Notes under the pieces: model-generated
Seen by the model: the letters and a program-made list of their open reading frames with translations, nothing else
Databases searched by the model: none
What the model was told of the DNA's origin: nothing
Assembly: GCF_028640845.1 (NCBI RefSeq)
Contig: NC_080539.1
Span: forward strand, 369,565,233 to 369,629,232
Direction: 5' to 3'
DNA: 64,000 nt
From: Ahaetulla prasina
Lineage: Eukaryota; Chordata; Lepidosauria; Squamata; Colubridae
In this document: positions 43,322 to 54,261 of the stretch, piece after piece
Layout of the letters: the number at the start of each line of letters is the position of its first letter
Numbering within the stretch: the stretch's first letter is position 1
Translations under genes and position numbers: made by a program

Positions 43322-44400
43322 ATGGGGCGATTTTGAATTGGTTTGATTTCAGCAACGAACACGTAATCTGCCTTTAATCCGGTGCCTCTGTTTTCCTTTT
43401 GAACTTGTCCAACGAAGAAGGAAAACTGGGAAATTTTGGGGGTTTTTTTTCCTTTCGTTCTTCTTTTTTGTTCGTTTTTAAACCGTTTTGGGTTTTTTAT
43501 TATTATTATTATTATGCCCAATGCTACTGCACAGCACAACACAACACAACACACGTTTGACACTTTGGAAATGCCTGTCTCGCCGCCCACGTAAGCCAAA
43601 GACCAGGGCAGAATTTTGAAAACGTTCAAGCTGTTTGGTCCCTTGTTTGAAAGACTTCTGGACAAACCCTTTTCCGTGTGCGGTAAAAAAAATAACACAC
43701 CGGTATATATTCGGCTGGATGGCCGGCTTTTTATCTGGACTTCGCTCTTGGCTTTGCAGAAGCTTGCTTTGCAAAAGTTAGTGGGTTTATCTGATATCTG
43801 ATCATCACTGTCTGATATCTGATCATCACTTTCATCACTCCCCAAAATTGTGGGAAGATTCCTGAGCAAAGACCCCAAAGTGGGTAGGATGTTTTTTTAA
43901 ACACCTTTGTGTGTTTTTCTTACATTGTCCTTGTATTTGGGGACCCTTTTTAGGGGACCGATGGGGGGATCTAAAGGGAGTTTGTGTTTGAATGCAGACA
44001 AACCCTCTGAAATGATCTGGGATGTGAAATATTTGCTCTGGGATATTCAACTTTGGCAACTTTTAAGACCCGTGGATTTCAACTCCCAGAATTCCCTAGC
44101 CAGCTATGGCTGGCTGGGGAATTCTGGGAGTTAAAGTCCACAGGTCTTAAAAGTTGCCAAGGTTGAATATCCCAGATTTTCTCTGTAAAAAGCAAATTAT
44201 ACCATTATCTTAAAATGAAGTCCGGGTTGAGAGACTACAAGAAGTACCAACACTGGATATCAGTGAGGTTTATTAAACTGCTAAAATAAGGCGATGGGGA
44301 GTCCTATCTCTCCGATATCAAATTTTTTGTACAGGTGGATTTGTATTTCCCAAATGGATAAAAATTGAGCAAGATTGAATAAAATTGAAACGGATTTTTT
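43322..44400 (+). other. PLPP2: probable PLPP2 3' UTR
   Basis: No frame continues after the stop. The only clear AATAAA I see downstream is at 44378-44383, giving a 3' UTR of about 1.06 kb; this end is inferred. The stretch includes a T-rich run (43440-43500), a tandem GATATCTGATCATCACT pair (43790-43830) and a palindromic MITE. Confidence 0.5.
44039..44173. mobile_element. palindromic hAT-type MITE in the probable 3' UTR
   Basis: GGGATATTCAACTTTGGCAA against TTGCCAAGGTTGAATATCCC, around CCAGCTATGGCTGG. Would form a ~60-bp stem in RNA. Confidence 0.85.
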
Positions 44401-44599
44401 AAGTCACTGCCGACATCTTTTTTCTTATTTATGCTCATTCTGCTAAGGATCATATTTTTCCCAAAGCTTTGAAGTATGAAATTTTTAGCGGTGGCGATGG
44501 GGAAAACTCCAAATTACGGGCTGTCGGTGCTACTACAAGAGGGAAAAAGAAAATTACTTAAAATGGTTGGAACAGCAGGCTTTTCTCATGGGAATTTGG

Positions 44600-44832
44600 A
44601 GGGGAGGGTTTGAATCGGTGAAATTCAAAATTTTACTACCAGTTCTGTGGGCGTGGCTTGGTGGGCGTGGTGTGGCTTGGTGGGCGTGGCTTGGGCATGT
44701 CAGGGGAAAGATACTGCAAAATCTCCATTCCCACCCCACTCTGGGGCCAGCCAGAGGTGGTATTTGCCGGTTCTCCAAACTACTCAAAATTTCTGCTACC
44801 GGTTCTCCAGAACATGTCAGAACCTGCATGTA
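44600..44832. mobile_element. minisatellite-bearing element, single-unit copy
   Basis: GGGCGTGGCTTGGTGGGCGT flank, one unit (AAAGATACTGCAAAATCTCC), then GGCCAGCCAGAGGTGGTATT and CCGGTTCTCCAGAACATGTC. Shows the unexpanded state. Confidence 0.8.
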
Positions 44833-44887
44833 GTTTCTGCGCTCGGCGAGGATTGTGTGCAAAAGAAATGAAGCTTTGATCCTTTCA

Positions 44888-44991
44888 ACAACCAGGTCTT
44901 AAAATGGGGCAAAATTCACTGAACATACGTCTCACTTAGCAACATAATTTTAGGCTCAATGGTGATCGTAAATCGAGGACTACCTGTACCC
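44888..44991. mobile_element. TA-flanked MITE, right half
   Basis: CACTTAGCAACATAATTTTAG to GTAAATCGAGGACTACCTG followed by TA. Confidence 0.7.
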
Positions 44992-45064
44992 TCATCTAGA
45001 GAAAGGACAGCTTATGAAACGGGTGAAAAAGATGAAGGAATCCCTGCGGATTAGACTCCACTAA

Positions 45065-45222
45065 TCATTGCCAACTACAGGGGTTGGTTGTCTCAAAGGT
45101 GCTTTTTCCAAGAGGCAACTGGACTTCCTGCTTTTTCTTTGAAGACGTTTCGCTTCTCATCCAGGAAGCTTCTTCAGCTCTTATGACCTGGATGACTCTA
45201 TGAATCTCCGTAGACATATACC
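45065..45222 (-). mobile_element. repeat with GGATGAGAAGCGAAACGTCTTC-like core
   Basis: Minus-strand copy of the family at 24345 and 26046; here the core reads CTGGATGAGAAGCGAAACG, the least eroded in the window. Confidence 0.55.
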
Positions 45223-45227
45223 GTGTT

Positions 45228-46025
45228 TTCCCAAAAATAGGACATGTCCCGAAAATAAGGCCAAGCCTGATTTTTGGGATGGGCATTGTTGTGATCCAGA
45301 CCCCAGTAGGTAGTAGGAAACTCAGTCTGTAAAAACGAACAAACTTTATTCAAACAGCTGAGAAGTACTTCATTCTCAGCGTAGTCCAAACTAAATTAAA
45401 GCAAATTCCTCCCAACATAACTCCTCAGTCCTATCACCAACTTTGGTCCAATTAGGCAAACTGCCAAAGGCCTTTCTTGGCAAACATTCAGAAGACACCG
45501 ATACGAAACAAATTTATTGATTGATTGATTGATTGTTTCAATTTCTATACCGCCCTTCTCCCAAAGGACTCAGGGCTGTTTACAGCCAAAGTAAAGACAG
45601 TTATAGTACAATTTTTAGGACCAGTTTAAAAGGAAAATTATGCAACAAGACAAAGCTATCAGCGTTGCTTTCCGGCAAAGAGCCCAAACGCCGTTGCTGG
45701 TCTTTTAAGCCTTATGGGAGGGGCCAATCATCTCTTGGCCCTACTCCCGAGTCGTCCTCTCTGCTTGAGCTGCTCTTGCCTTCTGGCAGCTCTTCTCATG
45801 CATGCATTAGGAACAGGTTCCTCCTGTTCCTCTGCCTCACTACTGTCAGTCTCTGGAGGCTCTGGAGTCTGCACATTACTCCCCGATGGTCCTGGCCCCA
45901 CCTCTGCCTCCGACGCAGAGCCCTCATCCGGGCCTTCCCCAGCTCCGCAGGCTGCTGGCAGACCACAACAGGCGTAAATATACGCCCTCCCCCCAAAATA
46001 AGCTCTAGTGATGGGGTGGGCGTGG
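45228..46025. mobile_element. CCGAAAATAAG-type repeat interrupted by an LTR
   Basis: CGTGTTTTCCCAAAAATAGG and CCGAAAATAAGGCCAAGCCT on the left and GCCCTCCCCCCAAAATAAGC on the right are the two ends of one repeat; the LTR sits between GGCAT and GGCGT. Confidence 0.55.
45287..45970 (-). mobile_element. solo LTR, 684 bp, with an internal repeat insertion
   Basis: TGTTGTGATCC ... GACCACAACA ends; flanks GGCAT (45282-45286) and GGCGT (45971-45975) form a 5-bp duplication with one mismatch. About 45505-45600 is a SINE/L2 tail (TATACCGCCCTTCTCCCAAA). From the minus-strand 5' edge a frame encodes an acidic, Glu/Pro-rich stretch followed by MRRAARRQEQLKQRGR. Confidence 0.8.
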
Positions 46026-46114
46026 CCAGCAATTTTGGAAGAGAAGGCAAAGGGGAAGCGATCGTTTGCAAACTCCCACCCTGCTCCCGCCTCTCCGCCG
46101 GGCGACTCTTGGCA

Positions 46115-46320
46115 GCCCCAGTAGGGGTTGGTGCGCATCTCCATTTGAAAGCCGTTGAGCCAGCGCTGTTTGAAGACATTTTTGCAATCATGTGGCCAGC
46201 ATGATGTCATGGAACACTGTTACCTTTCCCAGCGAAGTGGTACCTATTTAATCTACTCGCATTTGCATGTTTTCGAATTGCTAGGTTGGCAAGAGTTGGG
46301 ACAAGGACGGGAGCCCTAAT
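46115..46320 (-). mobile_element. Sauria SINE fragment
   Basis: Reverse complement of the Sauria body: ATGTGGCCAGCATGATGTCA, CTCGCATTTGCATGTTTTCG, AATTGCTAGGTTGGCAAGAG. Confidence 0.7.
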
Positions 46321-46369
46321 TTCCATCTGACCACAGAGTGGGCTAGAAATTCAGAATTTCGGATGTGCA

Positions 46370-46456
46370 TCGTAAGTCCCCACCACCACTTTCTGGGGTC
46401 GCTCATAACATTGAATGGTCACTAAACGGCCTGTCATAAGTCGAGGACTACCTGTA
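46370..46456. mobile_element. TA-flanked MITE, right end
   Basis: GAATGGTCACTAAACGGCCT to ATAAGTCGAGGACTACCTG. Confidence 0.7.
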
Positions 46457-46459
46457 TTT

Positions 46460-46970
46460 TCCCCACAACCACAACCCTGCGAGGCAGGCTGTGCCGAGCG
46501 GAACCACCTGGCCCAACATAACTACCACCTTATGCCAGGGTACAAAAGAAAGCGGTTTTTTACGCCATCCTGTGTTTTAGCCAACAACCTTCTCTTGTTT
46601 CTGGTGTTCTTGGAAAAGGAAAACGTCGGCTGGAAAATGGGAGTTTTTACGCGGTGCCAGTTTTTCATCAAAAAACGAAAAAAGCTTTAAACAGAGAGGA
46701 AAATAAGAGGGCGGCACAGATGCCAATGAGATGATTGTGAGCCTGTTGGCACTCTGTGGTGCCATACTAGAGATTAAGGGATTTGGGAAATGTACAGATA
46801 TGACTAAATCAGCTTTGGAACGTTATTGAGAGCAGGTTTTTGAATGAAGATACCTTTGCATTCAGGGCGTCGCGTGTTTTGTTGTGGCTGTGTGTGGTTT
46901 TGCGGTTTTTATGGGGTTTTTGTGAGCAACTGGATTGTTTTCTATAAATGGGTAGTCATTTCACTTAGCG
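46460..46970. other. no recognisable feature
   Basis: No supported gene or named repeat. Confidence 0.4.
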
Positions 46971-46974
46971 TGCC

Positions 46975-47080
46975 TCAACTTTAGGTACTTTATGAGGTAT
47001 GGACTTCAACTCCCAGAATTCCCCAGCCGCCCATGGCTGGCGGGGGAATTCTGGGAATTGAAGTCCACAAATCCATTTGA
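46975..47080. mobile_element. palindromic hAT-type MITE, shortened
   Basis: TGGACTTCAACTCCCAGAAT and its inverse around CCCATGGCTGGCGGG; outer ends eroded. Confidence 0.7.
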
Positions 47081-47195
47081 ATTTCTAACAGCCTTGGAAA
47101 TAGTGACTTATGTCCTGACCTTACAAACACTGAACCACCATCGAGGCTACAGGATCACAATTCAGGCGCTTGGCAACCGGTTCACATTTATGATC

Positions 47196-47312
47196 TTAAC
47201 ATAACATAACATAACATAACATAACATAACATAACATAACATAACATAACATAACATAACATAACATAACATAACATAACATAACATAACATAACATAAC
47301 ATAACATAACAA
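47196..47312. repeat. ATAAC pentanucleotide microsatellite
   Basis: About 23 ATAAC units that run straight into a CR1-like 3' end, so they are an expanded LINE tail. Confidence 0.95.
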
Positions 47313-48065
47313 CAGAGTTGGAAGACCTTGGAGGTCTTCTAGTCCAACCCTCTGCCCAGGCAGGAAACCCTACACCATTTCAGACAAATGGTTATCCAAC
47401 ATCGTCTTAAAAATTTCTAGTGTTGGAGCATTCACAACTTCTGCAGGCAAGTTGTTCCACTTACTGATTGTTCTAACTGTCAGGAAATTTCTCCTTAGTT
47501 CTAAAGTTGCTTCTCTCCTTGATTAGTTTCCACCCATTGCTTCTTGTTCTACCCTCAGGTGCTTTGGAGAATATTTTGACTCCCTCTTCTTTGTGGTAAC
47601 CCCTGAGATATTGGAAGACTGCTATCATGCCTCCCCTGGTCCTTCTTTTCATTAAACTAGACATACCCAGTTCCTGCAACCGTTCTTCATATGTTTTAGC
47701 CTCCAGTCCCCTAATCACCTTTGTTGCTCTTCTCTGCACTCTTTCTAGAGTCTCAGCATCTTTTTTACATCGTGGCGACCAAAACTGAATGCAGTATTCC
47801 AAGTGTGGCCTTACCAAGGCATTATAAAGTGGTATTAACACCTCACGTGATCTTGATTCTATCCCTCTGTTTATGCAGCCCAGAACTGTGTTGGCTTTTT
47901 TGGCAGCTGCTGCACACTGCTGGCTCATATCTAAATGGTTGTCCAGTAGGACTCCAAGATCCCTCTCACAGTTACTACTATTGAGCAAGGTACCACATAT
48001 CCGGTACCTGTGCATTTTGGGTTTTTTTGGCCTAAATGTAGACCCTTACTTTTTTCACTGTTGAA
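47313..48065 (-). mobile_element. CR1-like LINE 3' end
   Basis: Minus-strand frame 47473-48015 covers [20 protein letters not shown] to KLIKERSN. One of the better preserved copies. Confidence 0.87.
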
Positions 48066-48395
48066 TTTCATGATGGTTGTAAGCCATCTTGAAGTAACAC
48101 AATTGGCGATTTGCCGCCTTCCCAGCTTCCCCCACACAAAGTCAATTGATTTGCTTAACAAACTGCAACAAAACCGGTCAAGTTGATTACAGCTGGGTTG
48201 CACAGTCAGCCAGACATTCAGGCTCGGTTCGGCAAAATTTTGTCCCCCTGCCTCTTGAAGAACCTGGGATAGGCAGATGTGGATGTTTAATAATATTAAA
48301 GGCATCGTTGCAAGGTGTAAGCGGTTCTGATTAAAGCTGCCTTTTGCAACTGACCGAAGGTGAATTTGACAATGCCGATGGGTGTTCAACTGGAC
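48066..48395. other. no recognisable feature
   Basis: No gene or repeat recognised. Confidence 0.4.
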
Positions 48396-48750
48396 GTGGC
48401 TTGTCTAGTGAAGAAAAGGACCAGGGGTGACGTGACAGCAAAGTTCCAATATCTGAGGGGCTGCCACAAAAAAAAGGAGGTCAACCTATTCTCCAAACCA
48501 CCTGAAGACCAGACAAGAAACAATGGATGGAAAAATGATCAAGGAGAGAAGCAACCTGGAACTAAGGAGAAATTTCCTAGCAGCAAGAACAATTAACCAG
48601 TGGAACAACTTGCCTCCAGAAGTTGTGGGTGCTCCCATCACTGGAGGCTTTTAAGGAGAGACAGGACAGCCACTTTGTCTGAAATGGTATAAGGTTTTCT
48701 GCTTGAGCAGGGGGTTGGACTAGATGACCTCCAAGGTCCCTTCCAGCTTT
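48396..48750 (+). mobile_element. CR1-like LINE 3' end
   Basis: GAAAAGGACCAGGGGTGACG through GACCTCCAAGGTCCCTTCCAG; several frameshifts. Confidence 0.8.
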
Positions 48751-48754
48751 TTTA

Positions 48755-49380
48755 TTTATTTATTTTTATTTATTTATTTTGTCACAGCAATATATGTAGG
48801 TATCATACAAAAAGATTATATAGTAAATAAACACATATATGGGTAAATATAAGGAGTTATAAGCATATATATAGGAAGAAGAAAAGAAAAACAATAGGAC
48901 AGGAACGGTAGGCACGTTTGTGCGCTTATGCACGCCCCTTATAGTCCTCTTAGGAATGGGGTGAGGTCAATAGTAGAAAGTTTTTGGTTAAAGCTTTTAG
49001 GATTATGAGAAGAGACCACAGAGTCAGGTAAAGTATTCCAAGCACTGATGATTCTGTTACAGAAGTCATATTTTCTGCAATCTAGATTAAAGCGGTTGAC
49101 ATTAAGTTTAAATCTATTGGTTGCTCTTGTATTATTGCAATTAAAGCTGAAGTAGTCTTTGACAGGAAGGACATTACAATAGATGATTCTGTGAGTTAAG
49201 CTTAGGTCATGTCGAAGGCGACAGAGTTCCAAGTTTTCTAACCTAGGATTTCAAGTCTGGTGGGATAAGGTATTTTGTTGTTTTCAGAGGAATGGAGAAC
49301 TCTTCTTGTAAAATATTTCTGGACACGTTCAATTGTATTGATGTCAGAGATGTGGTGAGGGTTCCAAACTGGCGAGCTCT
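48755..49380 (-). mobile_element. LINE 3' end with TTGTGACAAAATAAA-like tail
   Basis: Frame 48939-49232 encodes LCRLRHDLSLTHRIIYCNVL and the tail seen at 23108. This copy extends further upstream in broken frame (to about 49380). Confidence 0.75.
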
Positions 49381-49867
49381 TGTTATTCTGTTAATTCTGC
49401 TTTTGTTTTTAAATATGCATCAATATCAATCCATGAAAAGTGTGGGATCTAGGTATCACTTCTTTGAGTACAAGTAGTAGTGACTGCTACTGTTAATTCT
49501 GTTAAGTTGTGCTTATTATTACTATTACAACTATTATCACATTTATTTGCCGCCCATTTCATGGTTCAGGCAACTCTGAGCTGGTCGAATTATCAGATCG
49601 GGTCCCTTGATGACTCACTTAATGACAGCATCGCTTAGCAGTTCCAATTGTGGTCCTAAGTCGAGGAATAACTGCTAACCTCCCCATCTTGGATCTCTGC
49701 AAATTTTATAACGTCCTTTTATATTTTAAAAAGCTTTTAAACTTAAATTATTCTGGTTTTAGTGCTTAATTTTATGGATTGAATTATACACTGCCTGGAG
49801 CCCTTCTCTGAGAGAGATAGGCTGTTAAGTGTGAAAAATAAATAAATACAGGGAGGGGAGGAGAAGG
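49381..49867. other. mostly featureless, with a MITE remnant
   Basis: 49605-49675 has CACTTAATGACAGCATCGCT and CCTAAGTCGAGGAATAACTG, the right end of a TA-flanked MITE. Nothing else recognised. Confidence 0.45.
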
Positions 49868-49950
49868 GAAGAAGGAAGGAAGGAAGGAAGGAAGGAAGGA
49901 AGGAAGGAAGGAAGGAAGGAAGGAAGGAAGGAAGGAAGGAAGGAAGGAAG
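49868..49950. repeat. GGAA tetranucleotide microsatellite
   Basis: About 20 GGAA units. Confidence 0.95.
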
Positions 49951-49984
49951 GAATATTTGTAGGTTCATTTCAGAATTAGTCTAG

Positions 49985-50325
49985 AGAAAAGGGTGACATG
50001 ATAGCTGTTTTCCAATATTTGAGGGGCTGCCACAAAGAAGAGGGAGTCAAGCTATTCTCCAAAGCACCTGAAGGCAGGACAAGAAGCAATGGGTGGAAAC
50101 TAATCAAGGAGAGAAGCAACCTAGAACTAAGGAGAAATTTCCTGACAGGGAGAACAATTAATCAGTGGAACAACTTGCCTCCAGAAGTTGTGGGTGCTTC
50201 ATCAACGGAAGTTTTTAAGAAGAAATTGGACAGCCATTAGTCCGGAATGGAATAGGGTCTCCTGCTTGAGCAGGGGGTTGGACTAGAAGATCTCCAAAGT
50301 CCCTCCCAAATCTGTTTTCCTGTTA
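49985..50325 (+). mobile_element. CR1-like LINE 3' end
   Basis: 49998-50240 reads [20 protein letters not shown] to STEVFKKKLDSH; then 3' UTR. Confidence 0.85.
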
Positions 50326-50329
50326 TTCG

Positions 50330-51117
50330 CTTGAGCTGTCAACACTGCAACCACATTGGATTTTTGGACGCCGTCCTGGAACTGAACAACAATGCCATTT
50401 ACTGCTTGCCTTTTAACACACACACACACACAAAATTGTGCAAATCCAAGAGAGTTTTTTTTGGCAAAGGGAAACCCTTCCCCGGGAGACCAGACAGCGG
50501 CGGAAGGGATTAATATTCCAAAGGCAGCAACGCTAAACGATGTGTTTTAAGAAGATCAACCAACGTGCCTCGTTGTGGGTTTCCCCCCCCACACTGTTGT
50601 GGCAAACCTGTTGTGGCGAGATGGGCAATTCTGGACAAAAAAACCCACAAAAGGCGGCGAGCGCAGCACAGAGGGAGGAAAGCGAGCGACAGGCGGCGGG
50701 ATCTGGCCCGGCGCTCCCTGTCTTAACATTCCAAATTCTTGGCACAAAAGCAGGCCAAGGAACGTGTACAGACAGACACGTACAAGCTGTGCAAAACACA
50801 CACACACACACTGAGAAATTTCTTGGAAGGAAGACATGGATCCAGACAGACAGAGCCTAAGTGTGTGTGTGTTTGTGTGTGTGAGAGAGAGAGAGAAAAG
50901 GTCCAGCGGGTACCAAGGAGATCCACAAAAGTGGTGTTATTGCAAAAGAGCATCGTGGGCGTTCCCGCTCGCTTGCTCCCCTGCGGGATCCAGAGGAAAA
51001 CTTAGAATGACACTTCTTAATTCTGGCTTTTCTTCTCTCCCTGCTTCAAAACAGGCAGCCGAATTTTTCTTCAGTTTCTCTGCAGGTCTCGGACAAAAAA
51101 ATTGCCGAATGGATGAC
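50330..51117. other. GC-richer stretch with CA/TG runs, no gene found
   Basis: Short AC and TG runs (50408-50425, 50798-50815, 50860-50885) and some CpGs around 50650-50730 (GGCGGCGAGCGCAGCAC). No frame resembles a known protein and no splice-bounded exon is evident. Confidence 0.4.
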
Positions 51118-51556
51118 CCGGTAGTCCTGAACTTACGACCACAATTGAATCCCAACATTTACGTTGCTCAGTGAGAAATTTGTGAAGCGAGGCAGGTTTT
51201 TTGGGGGGGTTTTATTGGTCCCATTTTACAGCTTCCCTCGCCACTTTTGTTAAGCGAATCGCTGCGGTTGTTAAATGAGTGACGCGGTTGTTAAGTGAAT
51301 CCGGTTCCCCCCCCGTCGACTTTGCTTCTCAGAAGGTCGCGAAAGGGGATCGCGTGATCCCGGGGGGGGGGGACGACGACACTGCGGCCGTCGTAAATGT
51401 GAGTCGGTTTTCAAAGCATCCGAATGTAAATCGCGTGACCGTGGGGGATGCGGCAACGGTCATTAAGTGTGGAAAAACGGTCATGGGTCACTTTTTCAGT
51501 GCCATTGTAACTTCGAACGGTCACCAAATGAACTGTCGTAAGTCGAGGACTACCTG
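51118..51556. mobile_element. TA-flanked MITE
   Basis: CCGGTAGTCCTGAACTTACG to GTAAGTCGAGGACTACCTG-TA; unusually GC-rich and CpG-rich copy, so probably young. Confidence 0.8.
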
Positions 51557-51591
51557 TACAAACCCAGCTGGCAAAACAGTGGTGGCGATTA

Positions 51592-51996
51592 CAGGTAGTC
51601 CTCGACTTATAACAGTTCGTTTAGTGACTGTTCAAAGTTACAAGGGCACTGAAAAAGGTGGCTTATGACCTTTCTCACACTTACGACCGTTACGGCATTC
51701 CCGTGGCAGCGTCACGGATCAAAATTCGGACACTTGGCAGCTGGCTCGTATTTATGACGGTCGCAGTGTCCCTGGGTCATGTGATCCCCTTCTGCAACCC
51801 TCCTCACAAGCAGCGTCAATAGGGAAGCTCGATTCACTTAGCAACCCTGTTACGAACTTTAACGATGGTAATGATTCACTTAACAACTGTGGGAAGGAAG
51901 GTCACAAAATGGGGGCAAAAAAAAACCCTGAACAACTATGTTGCATAGCAACAAAAACGTTGGACTCAGTTGTGGTCATAAATCAAGGATTACCTG
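51592..51996. mobile_element. TA-flanked MITE, complete
   Basis: CAGGTAGTCCTCGACTTATA to AATCAAGGATTACCTG between TA dinucleotides. 35 bases after the previous copy; a third start (CAGGTAGTCCTCCACTTAC) follows at 52007. Confidence 0.85.
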
Positions 51997-52063
51997 TATC
52001 ATTAAACAGGTAGTCCTCCACTTACAACCATTTGTTTAGTGACCATTCAAAGTTCCACAGCAT

Positions 52064-52650
52064 TGAAGTCCGTCCACCCAGTGTATTCTCCCCTTTCCTT
52101 CCACCCTTCTCCAGAGAGCTATGAAGTACCCCAAAAAACATCTTCCTGGCGTAAGTCCACCTTCTTCCCATCCCAAATGGGCTTCACTTATTAGCTGGTC
52201 ATTCAGGGTCAATGCTGGTTCTCGAACAGCTGACATTGGTTTGCCTAAGCAGGGGGTTGGACTAGAAGACCTCCAAGGTCCCTTCCAACTCTGATATTCT
52301 ATTCTGGTGTGTGACCCAACCACTTTCCTTTGCCACAACTGTTTCCAGCATTTGACAAACAAAACAATGTGGTTGCTCCATGCCCCAGGAGCTGGTTTTA
52401 GGTTCTCCTTTGGCCTTTCTTTGCCTCAAGGGCAAACCTGATCGCTTTTCACCATTAACATTATTACTGAGCTATTTTGAGATTAAAATGAGACATAAAA
52501 ATATGAAAGAAAATAAGAAAACAATGGGGAGGAAGTGGGGGGGAAGAGAAAAATGAGGAAGGATTAGGAAAGAGAAAAAGAAGCATTTAACATCCCACTC
52601 TCTCCGTTGCAGTAAAATAAGGCATTCACATCAAATCACTATTTATTTTT
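52064..52650. other. no gene; short CR1-like 3' end
   Basis: 52247-52305 is the terminal part of a CR1-like LINE (+). The rest is not recognised. Confidence 0.5.
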
Positions 52651-52654
52651 TCAT

Positions 52655-53195
52655 CATAATACAAACTATTTATTTATTTATTTTTTATTTATTTATTTAT
52701 TTATTTATTATTTTTTATTTTATTTTATTTTGTCACAACAATATATGTAGGAATCATACAAAAGATTATATAGTATATAAACATATATGGGTAAATATAA
52801 GGAGGTATAAGCATATATATAGAAAGAAGAAAAGACAAACAACAGGACAGGAACGGTAGGCACGTTTGTGCGCTTATGCACGCCCCTTATGGTCCTCTTA
52901 GGAATGGGGTGAGGTCCATAGTAGAAAGTTTTTGGTTAAAGCTTTTAGGATTATGGGAAGAGACCACAGAGTCAGGTGAAGTATTCCAAGCACTGATGAT
53001 TCTGTTACAGAAGTCATATTTTCTGCATTCTAGATTAAAGCGGTTGACATTAAGTTTAAATCTATTAGTTGCTCTAGTATTATTGCAATTAAAGCTGAAG
53101 TAGTCTTTAACCGGAAGGACATTACAATAGATGATTCTGTGAGTTAAGCTTAGGTCCTGTCGAAGGCGACAGAGTTCCAAGTTTTCTAAGCCTAG
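52655..53195 (-). mobile_element. LINE 3' end with TTGTGACAAAATAAA tail
   Basis: Third copy of the 23108 family; frame 52887-53180 ends SVVSSHNPKSFNQKLSTMDL. The tail has grown into a (TTTA)n tract at 52660-52735. Confidence 0.75.
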
Positions 53196-53329
53196 AAATC
53201 AGTCTAATCGGTAGAAGCCAAAAATCAGCATTTCATTTCTTTTTCTACTCCGAGCACAAAGTTCAGAAGACGCCTCCATGTGGAGACACAAGCGTTCATA
53301 TTCTTTTCTTTAATCAAAAGAGTCAAATT

Positions 53330-53455
53330 TTGCCATTGCAGCCGACTCCATCAGCTTCTTCAACCATTCGTCCTCGGTCCCTCAACCGTTCATCGTACGT
53401 TTTATCCTCCAGATCCCTAATCATCTTTGCTGCTCTTCTCTGCACTTTTTCACGT
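53330..53455 (-). mobile_element. CR1-like LINE fragment
   Basis: CCCTCAACCGTTCATCGTAC, CCTAATCATCTTTGCTGCTC; no 3' end. Confidence 0.6.
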
Positions 53456-53459
53456 GCCA

Positions 53460-53970
53460 AAAGCGGGGAGAGTGCAGGGGGGGGGTCATGCGCATGTGTG
53501 TCCACACCCATAATTCAATGCGACCTCCCCCCACCCCGTGCATGCGCGCATGACACACACCCCCGCACTTCCCCCCCGCTTTTGGCACGCGATGGTACGG
53601 TGGGCCTGGTAGGCCCATTTTTTGCTCTCCCCAGGCTCCAGAGGCTTTCTTGGGAGCCTTGGGTGGGCAAAAACGGCGTTCCCCACTCCCCCTGGAGGCC
53701 CTCCAGAGCAGGGGTCCCCAACCTTGGTCCCTTTAAGACTTGTGGACTTCAACTCCCAGAGTCCCTCAGCCAGCAAAGCTCTGGGAGTTGAAGTCCACAA
53801 GTCTTAAAGGGACCAAGGTTGGAGACCCCTGCTCCAGAGGCCAGAAACGGCCTGTTTGCCGACTTCCGGTGGGACCAGAAGGCCTGTTTTTCGCTCTCCC
53901 CAGGCTCCAGAGCCTTTCTAGGAGCCTGGGGAGGGCGAAAACGGCCTTCCCCCCCACCCAGAGGCCTTCC
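53460..53970. repeat. GC-rich repeat with a diverged internal duplication
   Basis: GCTCTCCCCAGGCTCCAGAG occurs at about 53622 and 53893, each followed by CTTTCTTGGGAGCCTTGGG-like sequence and AAAACGGC. A palindromic MITE sits between the two halves. Confidence 0.6.
53709..53831. mobile_element. palindromic hAT-type MITE with perfect 8-bp TSD
   Basis: CAGGGGTCCCCAACCTTGGT to TTGGAGACCCCTG, flanked by CTCCAGAG on both sides (53701-53708, 53832-53839). Confidence 0.9.
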
Positions 53971-54111
53971 GGAACCCTGTTCAGTCTAGTAACGGCGCAT
54001 TTTTTGACTGCTGGAATTTAATAAAGTTCATGGCTCGTTTTGAAAAGCCGGTCTGCCATTTCTAGACTGCTAAGGCGGTTTGTACTTTAAAATGTGCTAA
54101 AATTCAGTGTT

Positions 54112-54235
54112 TCACAACCTCATCAAGTTTTAAGACGTGTGGACTTCCAATTGGCAGAATTGTCTCAGCCAGCGTGATGGCTGGGGGAATTCTGGGAGTT
54201 GTAGTTCACCCATCTTAACGTGGCTGAGATGTTCA
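54112..54235. mobile_element. palindromic hAT-type MITE, diverged
   Basis: AAGACGTGTGGACTTCCAAT and GGAATTCTGGGAGTTGTAGT around GCCAGCGTGATGGCTGG. Confidence 0.6.
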
Positions 54236-54261
54236 TCATTTATGACTTGGGACCAGGATAA

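Noticed and set aside
50540..51110. CpG-island promoter or exon of a neighbouring gene
   Set aside because: CpG content is only locally raised, and no start, splice-bounded exon or recognisable protein was found.
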